This document shows, piece by piece, positions 1-7,865 of a stretch of 64,000 nt of DNA. Below the pieces are notes generated by a model. That model did no database searches and was not told the DNA's origin. It saw nothing but the letters and a program-made list of their open reading frames with translations. This DNA is from Pedobacter zeae (lineage in GTDB: Bacteria; Bacteroidota; Bacteroidia; Sphingobacteriales; Sphingobacteriaceae), in NCBI RefSeq assembly GCF_014196715.1, contig NZ_JACIEF010000005.1, forward strand, positions 102,476 through 166,475, given 5' to 3'. Position numbers and translations under genes: made by a program. Within the stretch, counting starts at the first letter, position 1. The number at the start of each line of letters is the position of its first letter.

Positions 1-1
1 G

Positions 2-601
2 GGGAGTATGATGATTGGCAGGTGGGCTGGAGCGGTTAGTGCTTTCAACCTATCCAAACTGACAAAAAATGTTCTGACCATTATAGTGCCTTTCGTGGCT
101 TTCGCAATTATTTTGGGCGTTAATCATGCAACTGGTACAAATGTGGGTAATTTATATGTTTATGGATTGTGTATTGCGGTAATGGTTTTAGCTGTTTTTA
201 TCGGACAGGAAAAACCTGCTAAGACCCTAGCTATTTTTGGTACTTTGGGCGCTATTGCCATGATAATTGGCTTATTGACAACCGGGCATGTGGCTATTTT
301 TGCTTTTGTGAGCGGAGGTTTATGCTGCTCAATTATGTGGCCTTCGATATTCTCATTGGCCATTACAGGTTTAGGTAAATATACCTCGCAAGGTTCTTCA
401 TTCCTGATCATGATGATCCTGGGAGGATCTATTATTCCACCGATACAAGGTGAATTAGCTGATAGTGCCGGTATTCACCATTCATATATTATTCCGGTTA
501 TCGGTTTTGCATATTTAATTTTCTTTGCATGGAAAGTTAGCGGCGAACTTAAGAAACAAGGTATAGATGTTGAAAATATCAGTGCCGAAGGCGGACATTA
601 A
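2..601 (+). CDS. FucP-type sugar MFS permease, C-terminal part (5' truncated by window edge)
   Basis: This is the C-terminal half of a 12-helix major facilitator transporter; the frame is open to the first base, so the gene begins outside the window. The visible 199 residues start at a GSMMIGRW motif, matching the GxxxGR loop of sugar/H+ symporters of the FucP (fucose/glucose/galactose) family. They contain about six hydrophobic helices, the segment SQGSSFLIMMILGGSIIPP, and a short charged cytoplasmic tail. Family members import a monosaccharide across the inner membrane with protons. The sugar cannot be told from this fragment. A strong terminator follows at 623-658. Confidence 0.85.
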   Translation, partial: GSMMIGRWAGAVSAFNLSKLTKNVLTIIVPFVAFAIILGVNHATGTNVGNLYVYGLCIAVMVLAVFIGQEKPAKTLAIFGTLGAIAMIIGLLTTGHVAIFAFVSGGLCCSIMWPSIFSLAITGLGKYTSQGSSFLIMMILGGSIIPPIQGELADSAGIHHSYIIPVIGFAYLIFFAWKVSGELKKQGIDVENISAEGGH

Positions 602-622
602 GTTTTAATGCAGTAATTTAGC

Positions 623-658
623 AGCCACAAAGACGCATTTCTTTGTGGCTTTTTATTT
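623..658 (+). terminator. Rho-independent terminator after the sugar permease
   Basis: A perfect 10-bp stem (AGCCACAAAG at 623-632, CTTTGTGGCT at 641-650) with an 8-nt loop is followed by a T-rich run. It lies 20 bases after the permease stop and ends just before the deaminase start. Confidence 0.85.
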
Positions 659-664
659 TAACAA

Positions 665-1123
665 ATGACAGATAAACCAAGTTTCGATACAATATTTATG
701 AACCTCGCCACCGACCTGGCAGCCCGCTCACATTGTGTGCGTGCCCATGTTGGTGCAGTGTTAACCAAAGATACCCGCATTATTTCTATAGGCTATAATG
801 GTCCGCCGGCTGGTACACATAACTGCGACGAAGAATGGCCTGAACATGGCTGTGCCCGCGATAGTAAGGGAAGTTGCTCTTTGGCCTTACATGCCGAAGA
901 AAATGCCATTCTTTATGCCTCAAAAAATGGAGCCAGGATTGAAGGTTGTACCTTATATACCACTTTATCGCCTTGTATTGCCTGTGCCCGCCTTATTTTA
1001 TCATCAGGTATTAAACTGGTATATTATTCCAAATCTTATGCGGCTTACAAAGGTTTACCAAGCGATGAAGGGGTTGACTTTTTGAGGAAATTTGGCGTGG
1101 ATGTGATTTTGATGGAATCTTAA
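665..1123 (+). CDS. dCMP deaminase (ComEB/Dcd2-type cytidine/deoxycytidylate deaminase)
   Basis: Zinc-dependent deaminase of 152 residues that should convert dCMP to dUMP for thymidylate synthesis. The zinc/catalytic signature is complete: HAEENAI at about residue 76 gives His and the catalytic Glu, and PCIACA at about residue 102 gives the two Cys ligands. The extra Cys/His-rich loop after NGPPAG (THNCDEEWPEHGC) is typical of dCMP deaminases. Length fits the family. The ATG lies 6 bases after the upstream terminator's T-run, so transcription must start at or just past the hairpin or read through. Tad/ribD-type deaminases share the motif but not the dCMP-type insertion. Confidence 0.9.
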   Translation: MTDKPSFDTIFMNLATDLAARSHCVRAHVGAVLTKDTRIISIGYNGPPAGTHNCDEEWPEHGCARDSKGSCSLALHAEENAILYASKNGARIEGCTLYTTLSPCIACARLILSSGIKLVYYSKSYAAYKGLPSDEGVDFLRKFGVDVILMES

Positions 1124-1185
1124 AGGTTCAGTGGTTTATTTGTTATTGGGCCGTTAGTAACTGTAAATTGAAAACTGTTATTAGG

Positions 1186-1218
1186 GTTAATCAGTTAATT
1201 GTTTAAATCGGTTAATTG
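1186..1218. repeat. Dispersed TTAA-rich repeat (family C), copy 1
   Basis: Contains GTTTAAATCGGTTAATTG; related strings occur at 11793-11816, 59825-59848 and, inverted, at 60124-60141. All are intergenic. Confidence 0.5.
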
Positions 1219-1333
1219 AGGCCGAATGTCAAACACTCGATTCCGAAGCGCCTTCCGGACTCCTGGCTGCAGACTCCTGACTTTTTCCTTCAAAAATCTC
1301 AAATCTACCTCCCCAAATCTCATATCTAATCAC

Positions 1334-1344
1334 TACCTTTGCGG
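1334..1344 (+). promoter_or_regulatory. guaA -7 promoter element (TACCTTTG) abutting the start codon
   Basis: TACCTTTG at 1334-1341 matches the Bacteroidota -7 consensus TAnnTTTG exactly and is only three bases from the guaA ATG, so the transcript probably begins at or next to the start codon. No convincing -33 TTG was found at the usual spacing. Confidence 0.6.
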
Positions 1345-2874
1345 ATGCAAGAAAAAATCATTATCGTCGATTTTGGTTCGCAATTTACACAACTCATTGC
1401 CCGCAGGGTTCGCGAACTAAATATTTACTGTGAAATATATCCATACAACAATCTTCCTGAGATTACACCTGATGTAAAAGGAGTTATTTTCTCAGGCAGT
1501 CCTTATTCTGTCCGTCAGGAAGATGCCCCTCAAATCGATCTATCGAAGTACCATTTAAAATATCCGCTATTGGCGGTTTGCTATGGTGCACAATACATTG
1601 CCCAACACTCAGGAGGTTCGGTTCAGCCTTCGTCTACACGCGAATATGGCCGCGCTAACCTAAACTTTGTAAACCAGGAGAATAAATTATTCAAAGGTAT
1701 CAATTTAGGTTCGCAGGTTTGGATGAGCCATGGCGATACCATTACTGATATTCCTGAAAATTTTGAGCTGATTGCCAGCACAGATAGTGTTAAAGTTGCA
1801 GCCTACCACATCAAAAATTCTGACACTTATGCCATCCAGTTCCATCCGGAGGTAACGCACAGTATTGACGGAAAAATCCTTTTAGAAAATTTCCTGGTTG
1901 ATATCTGCGGTTGCAGTCAGGATTGGACTTCTTCAGCTTTCGTTGAAACAACCATTGCTGATCTTAAAGCTACTTTAGGAGATGATAAAGTAGTTTTGGC
2001 ACTTTCGGGCGGTGTTGACAGTAGTGTAGCGGCTGTACTTTTACATAAAGCTATTGGCACGAACCTGCACTGTATATTTGTGGATAATGGTTTATTGCGT
2101 AAAAATGAATATGAAAGTGTTTTAGAGCAATACAAAGATTTCGGGTTAAACATTAAAGGTGTTGATGCAAAAGCTAAATTCTTGGGCGAATTGGCTGGAG
2201 TAGAAGATCCGGAGCAAAAGCGTAAAATCATTGGTCGCGTATTCATCGAAGTTTTCGACGAAGAATCGCATTTAATACAAGATGTAAAATGGCTGGCTCA
2301 AGGTACTATTTATCCTGATATCATTGAATCGGTATCGGTAAAAGGTCCGTCGGCTACCATTAAGTCGCACCATAATGTAGGCGGTTTGCCAGATTTCATG
2401 AAACTTAAAGTAGTGGAACCACTTAAAACTTTGTTTAAAGACGAAGTGAGAAGAGTAGGTACGGCATTGGGTCTGGAATCATTTATCTTAGGCCGTCACC
2501 CGTTCCCCGGACCAGGTTTGGGTATCCGGATTATTGGTGAGGTTACGGCTGAAAAAGTAGCCATTTTACAGGATGCAGATAAGATTTATATCGATAACCT
2601 GAAAGAAGCAGGATTATACGACCAGGTATGGCAGGCAGGAGCCATCTTTTTGCCGGTTAGATCTGTTGGTGTAATGGGCGATGAACGTACCTACGAAAAT
2701 GTAATTGCACTAAGGGCTGTTGAATCATTAGATGGTATGACGGCAGATTGGTGCCATTTGCCTTACCCGGTATTGGCTAAAATCTCGAACGAAATCATCA
2801 ATAAAGTTAAAGGCATCAACAGGGTGGTATATGATATCAGCTCTAAGCCACCTGCAACTATTGAATGGGAATAG
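1345..2874 (+). CDS. guaA: GMP synthase (glutamine-hydrolysing)
   Basis: Cytosolic enzyme that aminates XMP to GMP using glutamine and ATP. The 509-residue protein has the full architecture. An N-terminal class I glutamine amidotransferase carries the nucleophile Cys79 in AVCYGAQ and the His/Glu pair in QFHPEVTHS. An ATP-pyrophosphatase domain has the PP-loop SGGVDSS near residue 220. The C-terminal dimerisation domain carries GRHPFPGPGLGIRI and ends in the conserved KPPATIEWE. An in-frame TTG at 1339 would add two residues but lies inside the -7 box, so the ATG at 1345 is preferred. The gene stands alone between its own promoter and a downstream hairpin at 2935-2972; guaB is not here. Confidence 0.98.
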   Translation: MQEKIIIVDFGSQFTQLIARRVRELNIYCEIYPYNNLPEITPDVKGVIFSGSPYSVRQEDAPQIDLSKYHLKYPLLAVCYGAQYIAQHSGGSVQPSSTREYGRANLNFVNQENKLFKGINLGSQVWMSHGDTITDIPENFELIASTDSVKVAAYHIKNSDTYAIQFHPEVTHSIDGKILLENFLVDICGCSQDWTSSAFVETTIADLKATLGDDKVVLALSGGVDSSVAAVLLHKAIGTNLHCIFVDNGLLRKNEYESVLEQYKDFGLNIKGVDAKAKFLGELAGVEDPEQKRKIIGRVFIEVFDEESHLIQDVKWLAQGTIYPDIIESVSVKGPSATIKSHHNVGGLPDFMKLKVVEPLKTLFKDEVRRVGTALGLESFILGRHPFPGPGLGIRIIGEVTAEKVAILQDADKIYIDNLKEAGLYDQVWQAGAIFLPVRSVGVMGDERTYENVIALRAVESLDGMTADWCHLPYPVLAKISNEIINKVKGINRVVYDISSKPPATIEWE

Positions 2875-2934
2875 CGTTGAGTTAGGAGTTGAGAGTTTTT
2901 AGTTTGGAGTAACAAACTGCATAAAATAAAAGTT

Positions 2935-2972
2935 ATGCTAGCAAGGTGGAATAAACTTTGCTAGCATATTTT
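2935..2972 (+). terminator. Hairpin terminator after guaA
   Basis: ATGCTAGCAA at 2935-2944 pairs with TTGCTAGCAT at 2958-2967 around a 13-nt loop, followed by a short T-rich stretch. It separates guaA from the next lipoprotein gene. Confidence 0.65.
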
Positions 2973-2989
2973 GTTAAAAAACGATAGGT

Positions 2990-4201
2990 ATGAATTTTAA
3001 GAAGGTTTATGGTTTGCCAGTTTTGCTGATGTTGGTTTTAGGTGCTTGTTCGCCAAAAGTGAGAACACCTAAGCCTGGTGCGGGTAAACCAACTGAAAAG
3101 GAAAAACCGGCAGATAAAAAGCCTATCAAAAAGTTTACCCAGGCCAGTGTTTCTTTGCTTGTTCCTTTTAAGCTGGATGAACTGAACTTAAAAACGGCCA
3201 CCAAGGCAGATATCGAGAAATACGCAATGCCCATCGATTTTTATCAGGGCTTTAAATTAGGATTGGATTCTGCTGCGGCCCAGGGTTTAAATTTTAAACT
3301 TAATGTTTTTGATACCCAGGATGATAACGCACATATTTCTACATTGTATAAAAACGAACGTTTTAAACAGAGCAATTTAGTTATAGGCCCCGTTTTCCCT
3401 GAAGGTTTAAAATTTATAGCCAATTATGCTGAAGAAAACAACGTAACCATTGTTTCTCCCTTAGCCGCTACCGATCCCGCTGAGTTTAATAACCCAAATC
3501 TCGTTTCTGTGGTCAACAATATTGGTTTGCACGGAAAAAAGATGGCTACCTATATTACTAAAAACTTTAACCCGGCCAGTACCATTGTAGTGCTCATTAA
3601 TCCAAAGAAAACAGAGGACGAAGCTTTTGCGGCCCCGATCAGGAGTTATTTCCGAAACAATGGCAAGTTTACTGTACAGGAATATGCATCGGCTTATACC
3701 TTTGAAACCAAAATGATCAAAGGCAAGCAGTATGTGGTTCTGGTAACCTCATCCGACCGTAGTTTTGTACTGCCAACTATTGAAAAACTTTACCGGCTAA
3801 AGAATTTGCCAAAAGGAGGTTATGCCATTAACCTTTTTGGGCATCCAAACTGGGTAAAACAGAATTATCCTGCAGATAAGCTACAGGATCTTAACACAAT
3901 TATCAGTTCTTCCTATAAAATAGATTATAAGAGCGGTGCTGTAATTACTTTTATTAAAAAGTACCGTTATAAATATGGTTTCGAACCCGGAGAATATGCA
4001 TTCAAAGGTTTTGATGTTGGTTATTATTTCGGCAGGTTATTAGTCCTGTATGGCGAGGATTATAAAGACTATATTGTAAAAGACAGATATAAAGGGCTCC
4101 ATAATAGTTTTTCATTTATACATGATCCAAAATTAGGTTATATTAACACCAGTTTAATGTTGTTGAAATATAAAAACTTTGCATTAAACCCCGTTGAATA
4201 A
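2990..4201 (+). CDS. Lipoprotein with a type 1 periplasmic-binding-protein fold
   Basis: 403 residues. The N-terminus is a signal peptide ending in a lipobox (VLGAC, Cys at about residue 20), followed by a Pro/Lys-rich linker. The rest resembles the Leu/Ile/Val-binding-protein class of amino acid ABC substrate-binding proteins: VSLLVPF start, DFYQGFKLGLDSA, NVFDTQDD, then LVIGPVFPEG and NVTIVSPLAA typical of the first lobe's ligand pocket. No permease or ATPase gene is adjacent, so it may be a stand-alone envelope sensor or structural protein rather than part of an importer. It may share a transcript with the RNA methyltransferase gene 26 bases downstream. Confidence 0.7.
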   Translation: MNFKKVYGLPVLLMLVLGACSPKVRTPKPGAGKPTEKEKPADKKPIKKFTQASVSLLVPFKLDELNLKTATKADIEKYAMPIDFYQGFKLGLDSAAAQGLNFKLNVFDTQDDNAHISTLYKNERFKQSNLVIGPVFPEGLKFIANYAEENNVTIVSPLAATDPAEFNNPNLVSVVNNIGLHGKKMATYITKNFNPASTIVVLINPKKTEDEAFAAPIRSYFRNNGKFTVQEYASAYTFETKMIKGKQYVVLVTSSDRSFVLPTIEKLYRLKNLPKGGYAINLFGHPNWVKQNYPADKLQDLNTIISSSYKIDYKSGAVITFIKKYRYKYGFEPGEYAFKGFDVGYYFGRLLVLYGEDYKDYIVKDRYKGLHNSFSFIHDPKLGYINTSLMLLKYKNFALNPVE

Positions 4202-4227
4202 ACATCATTCTTCAATTTAATTATTGC

Positions 4228-5397
4228 ATGAGAGCAGACCACCAGTTAAGGGCCTTTGAACAGATTTTAAGCAGTTATGATGGAAGTTTGCCCCTGCACC
4301 GCTTCTTACCCGCTTATTTTAAGCAGCACAAGCAAATGGGCTCTTCCGATAGAAGATGGGCTACACGCCATATATATAGTTTTTTTAGGTTAGGGAAAGC
4401 TTTACCCGAATTGCCACCTGAAGAACGCTTAAGTATTGCCGATTTTTTATGCCATACTACTTTGAGCCAGGTGGTAGAGAAAAACCTGCCAGATTGGGTG
4501 AAATATATTGCTTCATCTTTTGAAGAGAAATTAAGTCTTGTTAAAGCCAAATATCCTCATTTTGATCTCAAAGCGGTATATCTTTTTCATACCGGGCTTT
4601 CTGCCAGTATTGATAAAGATGCATTTTTTGCTTCGTTTTTTAAGCAGCCCGATCTTTTCATCAGGGTTGCTGCCGCTGATGCCAAAGCTATCATCGCAAA
4701 ACTGGAGAACGAAAACATTGCGGTTAAGGCAATTTCTGATACTGCGTTGGCACTACCCAACGGTACTAAACTCGAAACCATTTTAAAAGAAGGCAGTTAT
4801 GAGGTCCAGGACTTATCTTCACAGTACACCGGCAAATATTTTAAACCCAATAAATGGGATAAATGGTGGGATTGCTGTGCGGCATCGGGCGGAAAAACCC
4901 TTCTTTTACACAGTTTAGAGCCTGTTATAGAGCTTTTGGTTTCAGATCTGCGCGAAAGTGTACTGTTAAACCTTGATGAACGTTTCCGCCTGGCAGGCAT
5001 TAAGAAATATCATAAAAAAGAGATGGATCTTTTACAAAATAACGATCAGATTTTGCACCATTATGCATTTGATGGAATTATTTTGGATGCACCCTGTACA
5101 GGCTCGGGTACCTGGGGAAGAACGCCGGAAATGCTTACTTTTTTCGAAGAACGCAAAATTAACCAGTTTGTAACCATCCAAAAAGGTATAGCACAGAATG
5201 TCGTGAAATACCTTAAACCTGGTCAACCACTGGTATACATTACCTGCTCTGCCTTTGCACAGGAAAATGAAGAGGTTGTACAGCATATGGTTGATACGCT
5301 GCCTTTAGAACTGGAAAAGATGGAACTGATAAAAGGATATAAAAATAATGCCGATACGATGTTTGTGGCAAGATTGATCAAGAAAAGCCGAGACTAG
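4228..5397 (+). CDS. RsmB/NOP-family RNA (cytosine-5) methyltransferase
   Basis: SAM-dependent methyltransferase of 389 residues that should form m5C in rRNA or tRNA. Seen directly: an N-terminal NusB-like helical region (residues 1-130), then the Rossmann domain with motif I DCCAASGGKT near residue 214, motif IV DAPCTGSGTWGR with one conserved Cys, and motif VI YITCS with the catalytic Cys, followed by QENEEVV. The PUA domain of some relatives is absent. Whether it is RsmB (C967 of 16S) or another NOP-type enzyme cannot be decided here. It lies 26 bases after the lipoprotein gene on the same strand. Confidence 0.88.
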   Translation: MRADHQLRAFEQILSSYDGSLPLHRFLPAYFKQHKQMGSSDRRWATRHIYSFFRLGKALPELPPEERLSIADFLCHTTLSQVVEKNLPDWVKYIASSFEEKLSLVKAKYPHFDLKAVYLFHTGLSASIDKDAFFASFFKQPDLFIRVAAADAKAIIAKLENENIAVKAISDTALALPNGTKLETILKEGSYEVQDLSSQYTGKYFKPNKWDKWWDCCAASGGKTLLLHSLEPVIELLVSDLRESVLLNLDERFRLAGIKKYHKKEMDLLQNNDQILHHYAFDGIILDAPCTGSGTWGRTPEMLTFFEERKINQFVTIQKGIAQNVVKYLKPGQPLVYITCSAFAQENEEVVQHMVDTLPLELEKMELIKGYKNNADTMFVARLIKKSRD

Positions 5398-5430
5398 AGG
5401 ATTTTAAGATCAGTGAATATTTTCCCAGGC

Positions 5431-5489
5431 CGTCATTCCCGCGAAGGCGGGAATCCTAATACTTTAAGATTTCCAAGTTGGAAATGACG
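5431..5489. repeat. Extragenic double-hairpin repeat
   Basis: The ends CGTCATT and AATGACG are inverted copies. Inside sit two smaller hairpins, ATTCCCGC-GAAG-GCGGGAAT and ATTTCCAA-GTTGGAAAT. This compact 59-bp palindromic layout resembles REP-like intergenic elements. Confidence 0.6.
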
Positions 5490-5526
5490 AATCTATTTAA
5501 AAAAATAGAAATCGATTCATTACACG

Positions 5527-5634
5527 TTAAGTATGCTCAAACCAGGATTTGAAATTCTTTTTAAAGTATTTCACTGCTTCTATAAGTACAGCGATGGCTC
5601 CGATAATTAAGGTATATTCTTCAAAGCTTTTCAT
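5527..5634 (-). CDS. Putative 35-residue membrane peptide
   Basis: A short frame with ATG at 5634 and TAA at 5527-5529 encodes MKSFEEYTLI then a hydrophobic stretch (IIGAIAVLIEAV) and a basic, aromatic tail (KYFKKNFKSWF). It is a plausible single-pass or membrane-surface peptide. It lies alone in a 390-base gap between convergent genes, so nothing else explains its codon structure. No homologue is recognised. It could be a small membrane protein, a type I toxin-like peptide, or chance. No clear TAnnTTTG promoter precedes it. Confidence 0.4.
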   Translation of the reverse strand: MKSFEEYTLIIGAIAVLIEAVKYFKKNFKSWFEHT

Positions 5635-5787
5635 GATTTGAGCTTTATGTTAAGATAAATATAACCAAATATTGTTACAGTTTCGTGTGTAGATTGTCAT
5701 TTATATTATTGTCGGCTTTTAAGCCGCAGTAAAGAAATCTAATGGTGCGCGCACTAATTTTACATCATCCCTCTCACATATACCGTT

Positions 5788-6369
5788 TTATAGCCCTGTA
5801 TTGTTCCTGAATAATTTAATGGCAATGGCCAATAAAATTACGCCAAAAGCTTTACGCAAAATGTTTAACCCTGATTTTCCGAAAAGTTTTTCCAGCCTGT
5901 TGGTATTTTTCAGTACGAAATAAACAAAAAGCATATTAAGGATGATTCCAACCAGTATATTCTGCGTATGGTATTCTGTTTTTAGCGAAAGGAGGGTGGT
6001 CATGGTGCCGGCGCCCGCAATCAACGGAAATGCCAGTGGAACGATCGAAACCGTTTCAGGAGCTTCTTCTTTGAAGATGGTGAGCCCTAAAACCATTTCC
6101 ATGGCGATGAAAAAAATCACAAAAGAGCCTGCAATGGCAAAAGATTCTACATCTAATCCGATTACTTTTAGCAGCGATTCACCTACAAATAAAAAGAGGA
6201 TCATTAAACCTGCGGCCACCAGCGATGCTTTTTCAGATTCGATATGGCCAGCTTTTCTGCGCAGTTCGATTACGACCGGAATAGCGCCTAAAATATCGAT
6301 AATCGCAAAAAGAACCATCGTTGTAGATAGGATCTGGCTTAAGTTGAACTTCATAAAATCGAATTTCAT
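5788..6369 (-). CDS. MarC-family integral membrane protein
   Basis: 193 residues with six hydrophobic helices and MarC/UPF0056 landmarks: IDILGAIPVVIEL after the first helix, FFIAMEMVLGLTIF, and PLAFPLIAGAGTMTTLLSL. The substrate of this inner-membrane family is not established; the old multiple-antibiotic-resistance link was not upheld. Two starts are possible, 6369 and 6354 (five codons later). The upstream one is used. TACCTTTG (as CAAAGGTA at 6387-6394) with a TTG 21 bases further upstream gives a plausible promoter and 17-base leader. It is transcribed alone, divergent from nothing and upstream of an empty gap. Confidence 0.88.
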   Translation of the reverse strand: MKFDFMKFNLSQILSTTMVLFAIIDILGAIPVVIELRRKAGHIESEKASLVAAGLMILFLFVGESLLKVIGLDVESFAIAGSFVIFFIAMEMVLGLTIFKEEAPETVSIVPLAFPLIAGAGTMTTLLSLKTEYHTQNILVGIILNMLFVYFVLKNTNRLEKLFGKSGLNILRKAFGVILLAIAIKLFRNNTGL

Positions 6370-6386
6370 AGCAGGACAATTTTAAG

Positions 6387-6418
6387 CAAAGGTAGCGGAA
6401 TTTGCATCAAATCCTCAA
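6387..6418 (-). promoter_or_regulatory. Promoter of the MarC gene
   Basis: On the minus strand, TTG (6416-6418) is separated by 21 bases from TACCTTTG (6387-6394), matching the Bacteroidota -33/-7 pattern. Confidence 0.5.
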
Positions 6419-6433
6419 TTGTACTGTTATTTA

Positions 6434-7765
6434 TTAAAAATAGAACTGCGTTCTTAAAGTAAGAACATTGTCCTTTCTGTCAGCGGTGTAACCCGGAATC
6501 TGGGTCGATTCATTTTTGATGATATCGTAATAAAGTACAGCTTTAAAATGCGGATTAAAGTGATGTAAAAAGCCAAAACCAAACGTATCAAAACGAACGT
6601 CGGCAGCCGAAAGCCCTTTATCGGCCGAAATATCCATTCCTTTAACTTTAGCATTTGGGTCGTACCAATCGTATTTTAAAATGAGTTGGTTATCGGTACT
6701 GTTTAATGTTTGTACAAAGGTAAAGTAAGCGCCATTAAAAGTCCTGGTATAAAAAGGTAAAGCTATAGCCTTATTGTCTACAGGGTAAGAGCCTGGCGTT
6801 GTAGAATTGGTAGAGGTGCCTGTTTGCAGGCCCGATATTACCTCAGCCCTCAGTTCCGATTTCCAGCTTTTGGTTTTGGTGGCTAATTGTATATCGGCAC
6901 CGTAATATCTTCTGGGGGCAACTTTATTTACGGTGGCGGCAGAAGAATCTTTAACCATTTTCCATACCTTATTAACCTGCTCCATTTTGTAGCTCACCGG
7001 CAAACGATGATCTAAGCCCCCCTGAAGCGTGCTTATCCCGCCGGCAACCGTAAAATTTTTAAAGGCATACGTTTTATGGCTTAATCTGAAAATGTAGTCT
7101 TTACTATTATCGAACTCTCCGTTACCTGCTAAGCCCTGGCCGTTGTAAATACCAAAATCGAATACAAAATTTTTAAGTTTGGCATCTTTCCAGCGTGGAT
7201 TTAGAGTAAAAGTTACCCCCAGGTCGCGTTCTGTTTTCATTAAAATCTGCGACATCCTGCCACGTTCCGGCGCTTCTCTCACCGATGAGGAAAGCTGGAG
7301 TTCATTGCCAAACGGACGGCCCGAAAGACCAAGTGTTACGGCCAGTATCTTCCATTTGTTTTCGTAATAACGCCCCCAGAAATCGCGTATGGCAACTCCC
7401 TGTTCGGTACCATCAAACTGGAGTACAAAATAGGTAGAAGGAGACCCATCTTCTGTTAACATCATATAATCGGCCCTTAAACGGCCCCTTCTCAGTCTAA
7501 AACGGTTGTTGGTAAAGTCGCCAAAGTTTCCGCCCTGAAATTCGGCCTGTGTGCCTTTCGATTCTGCAAGTTGGAATTGAGGCTGTAAATATCCACTAAA
7601 TGATAATGAGCCATATTTCTTCGATATAATCAGCAAATGGTTTACTGTGGTAGAATCCATTACATCGTTAATTGTCCTTTGTGCATGCCCTGAAATAGAA
7701 ATGAAAAGTAAAACAACGGTTAAAGAGAAATAAACGCTTTTAATTTTGGCAGAATTGCGGTGCAT
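6434..7765 (-). CDS. OprO/OprP-like outer-membrane porin
   Basis: 443 residues. The ATG at 7765 is chosen because the preceding in-frame TTG (7801) would translate through the -7 box TACCTTTG; this start gives a clean signal peptide ending SGHAQ. The mature part reads as a beta barrel: alternating hydrophobic strands, SGYLQPQFQLAE near the N-terminus, RFRLRRGRLRADYMM as in Porin_O_P proteins, and a final strand ending in Phe (LRTQFYF). Family members form trimeric anion or phosphate channels, but substrate cannot be assigned. No Pho-type genes are adjacent. Confidence 0.82.
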   Translation of the reverse strand: MHRNSAKIKSVYFSLTVVLLFISISGHAQRTINDVMDSTTVNHLLIISKKYGSLSFSGYLQPQFQLAESKGTQAEFQGGNFGDFTNNRFRLRRGRLRADYMMLTEDGSPSTYFVLQFDGTEQGVAIRDFWGRYYENKWKILAVTLGLSGRPFGNELQLSSSVREAPERGRMSQILMKTERDLGVTFTLNPRWKDAKLKNFVFDFGIYNGQGLAGNGEFDNSKDYIFRLSHKTYAFKNFTVAGGISTLQGGLDHRLPVSYKMEQVNKVWKMVKDSSAATVNKVAPRRYYGADIQLATKTKSWKSELRAEVISGLQTGTSTNSTTPGSYPVDNKAIALPFYTRTFNGAYFTFVQTLNSTDNQLILKYDWYDPNAKVKGMDISADKGLSAADVRFDTFGFGFLHHFNPHFKAVLYYDIIKNESTQIPGYTADRKDNVLTLRTQFYF

Positions 7766-7810
7766 TTTATAATTTTTTTGCAAAGGTACTTTTATTAACA
7801 ATTATTTAAC

Positions 7811-7843
7811 ACAAAAAAAGCCCCGACTTTTAAATCGGGGCTT
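7811..7843 (-). terminator. Terminator after the APC permease gene
   Basis: AAGCCCCGA (7818-7826) pairs with TCGGGGCTT (7835-7843). On the minus strand it is followed by a run of seven Ts. It sits 22 bases past the permease stop. Confidence 0.85.
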
Positions 7844-7865
7844 ATAAAGGATATTATTTTTTTGA

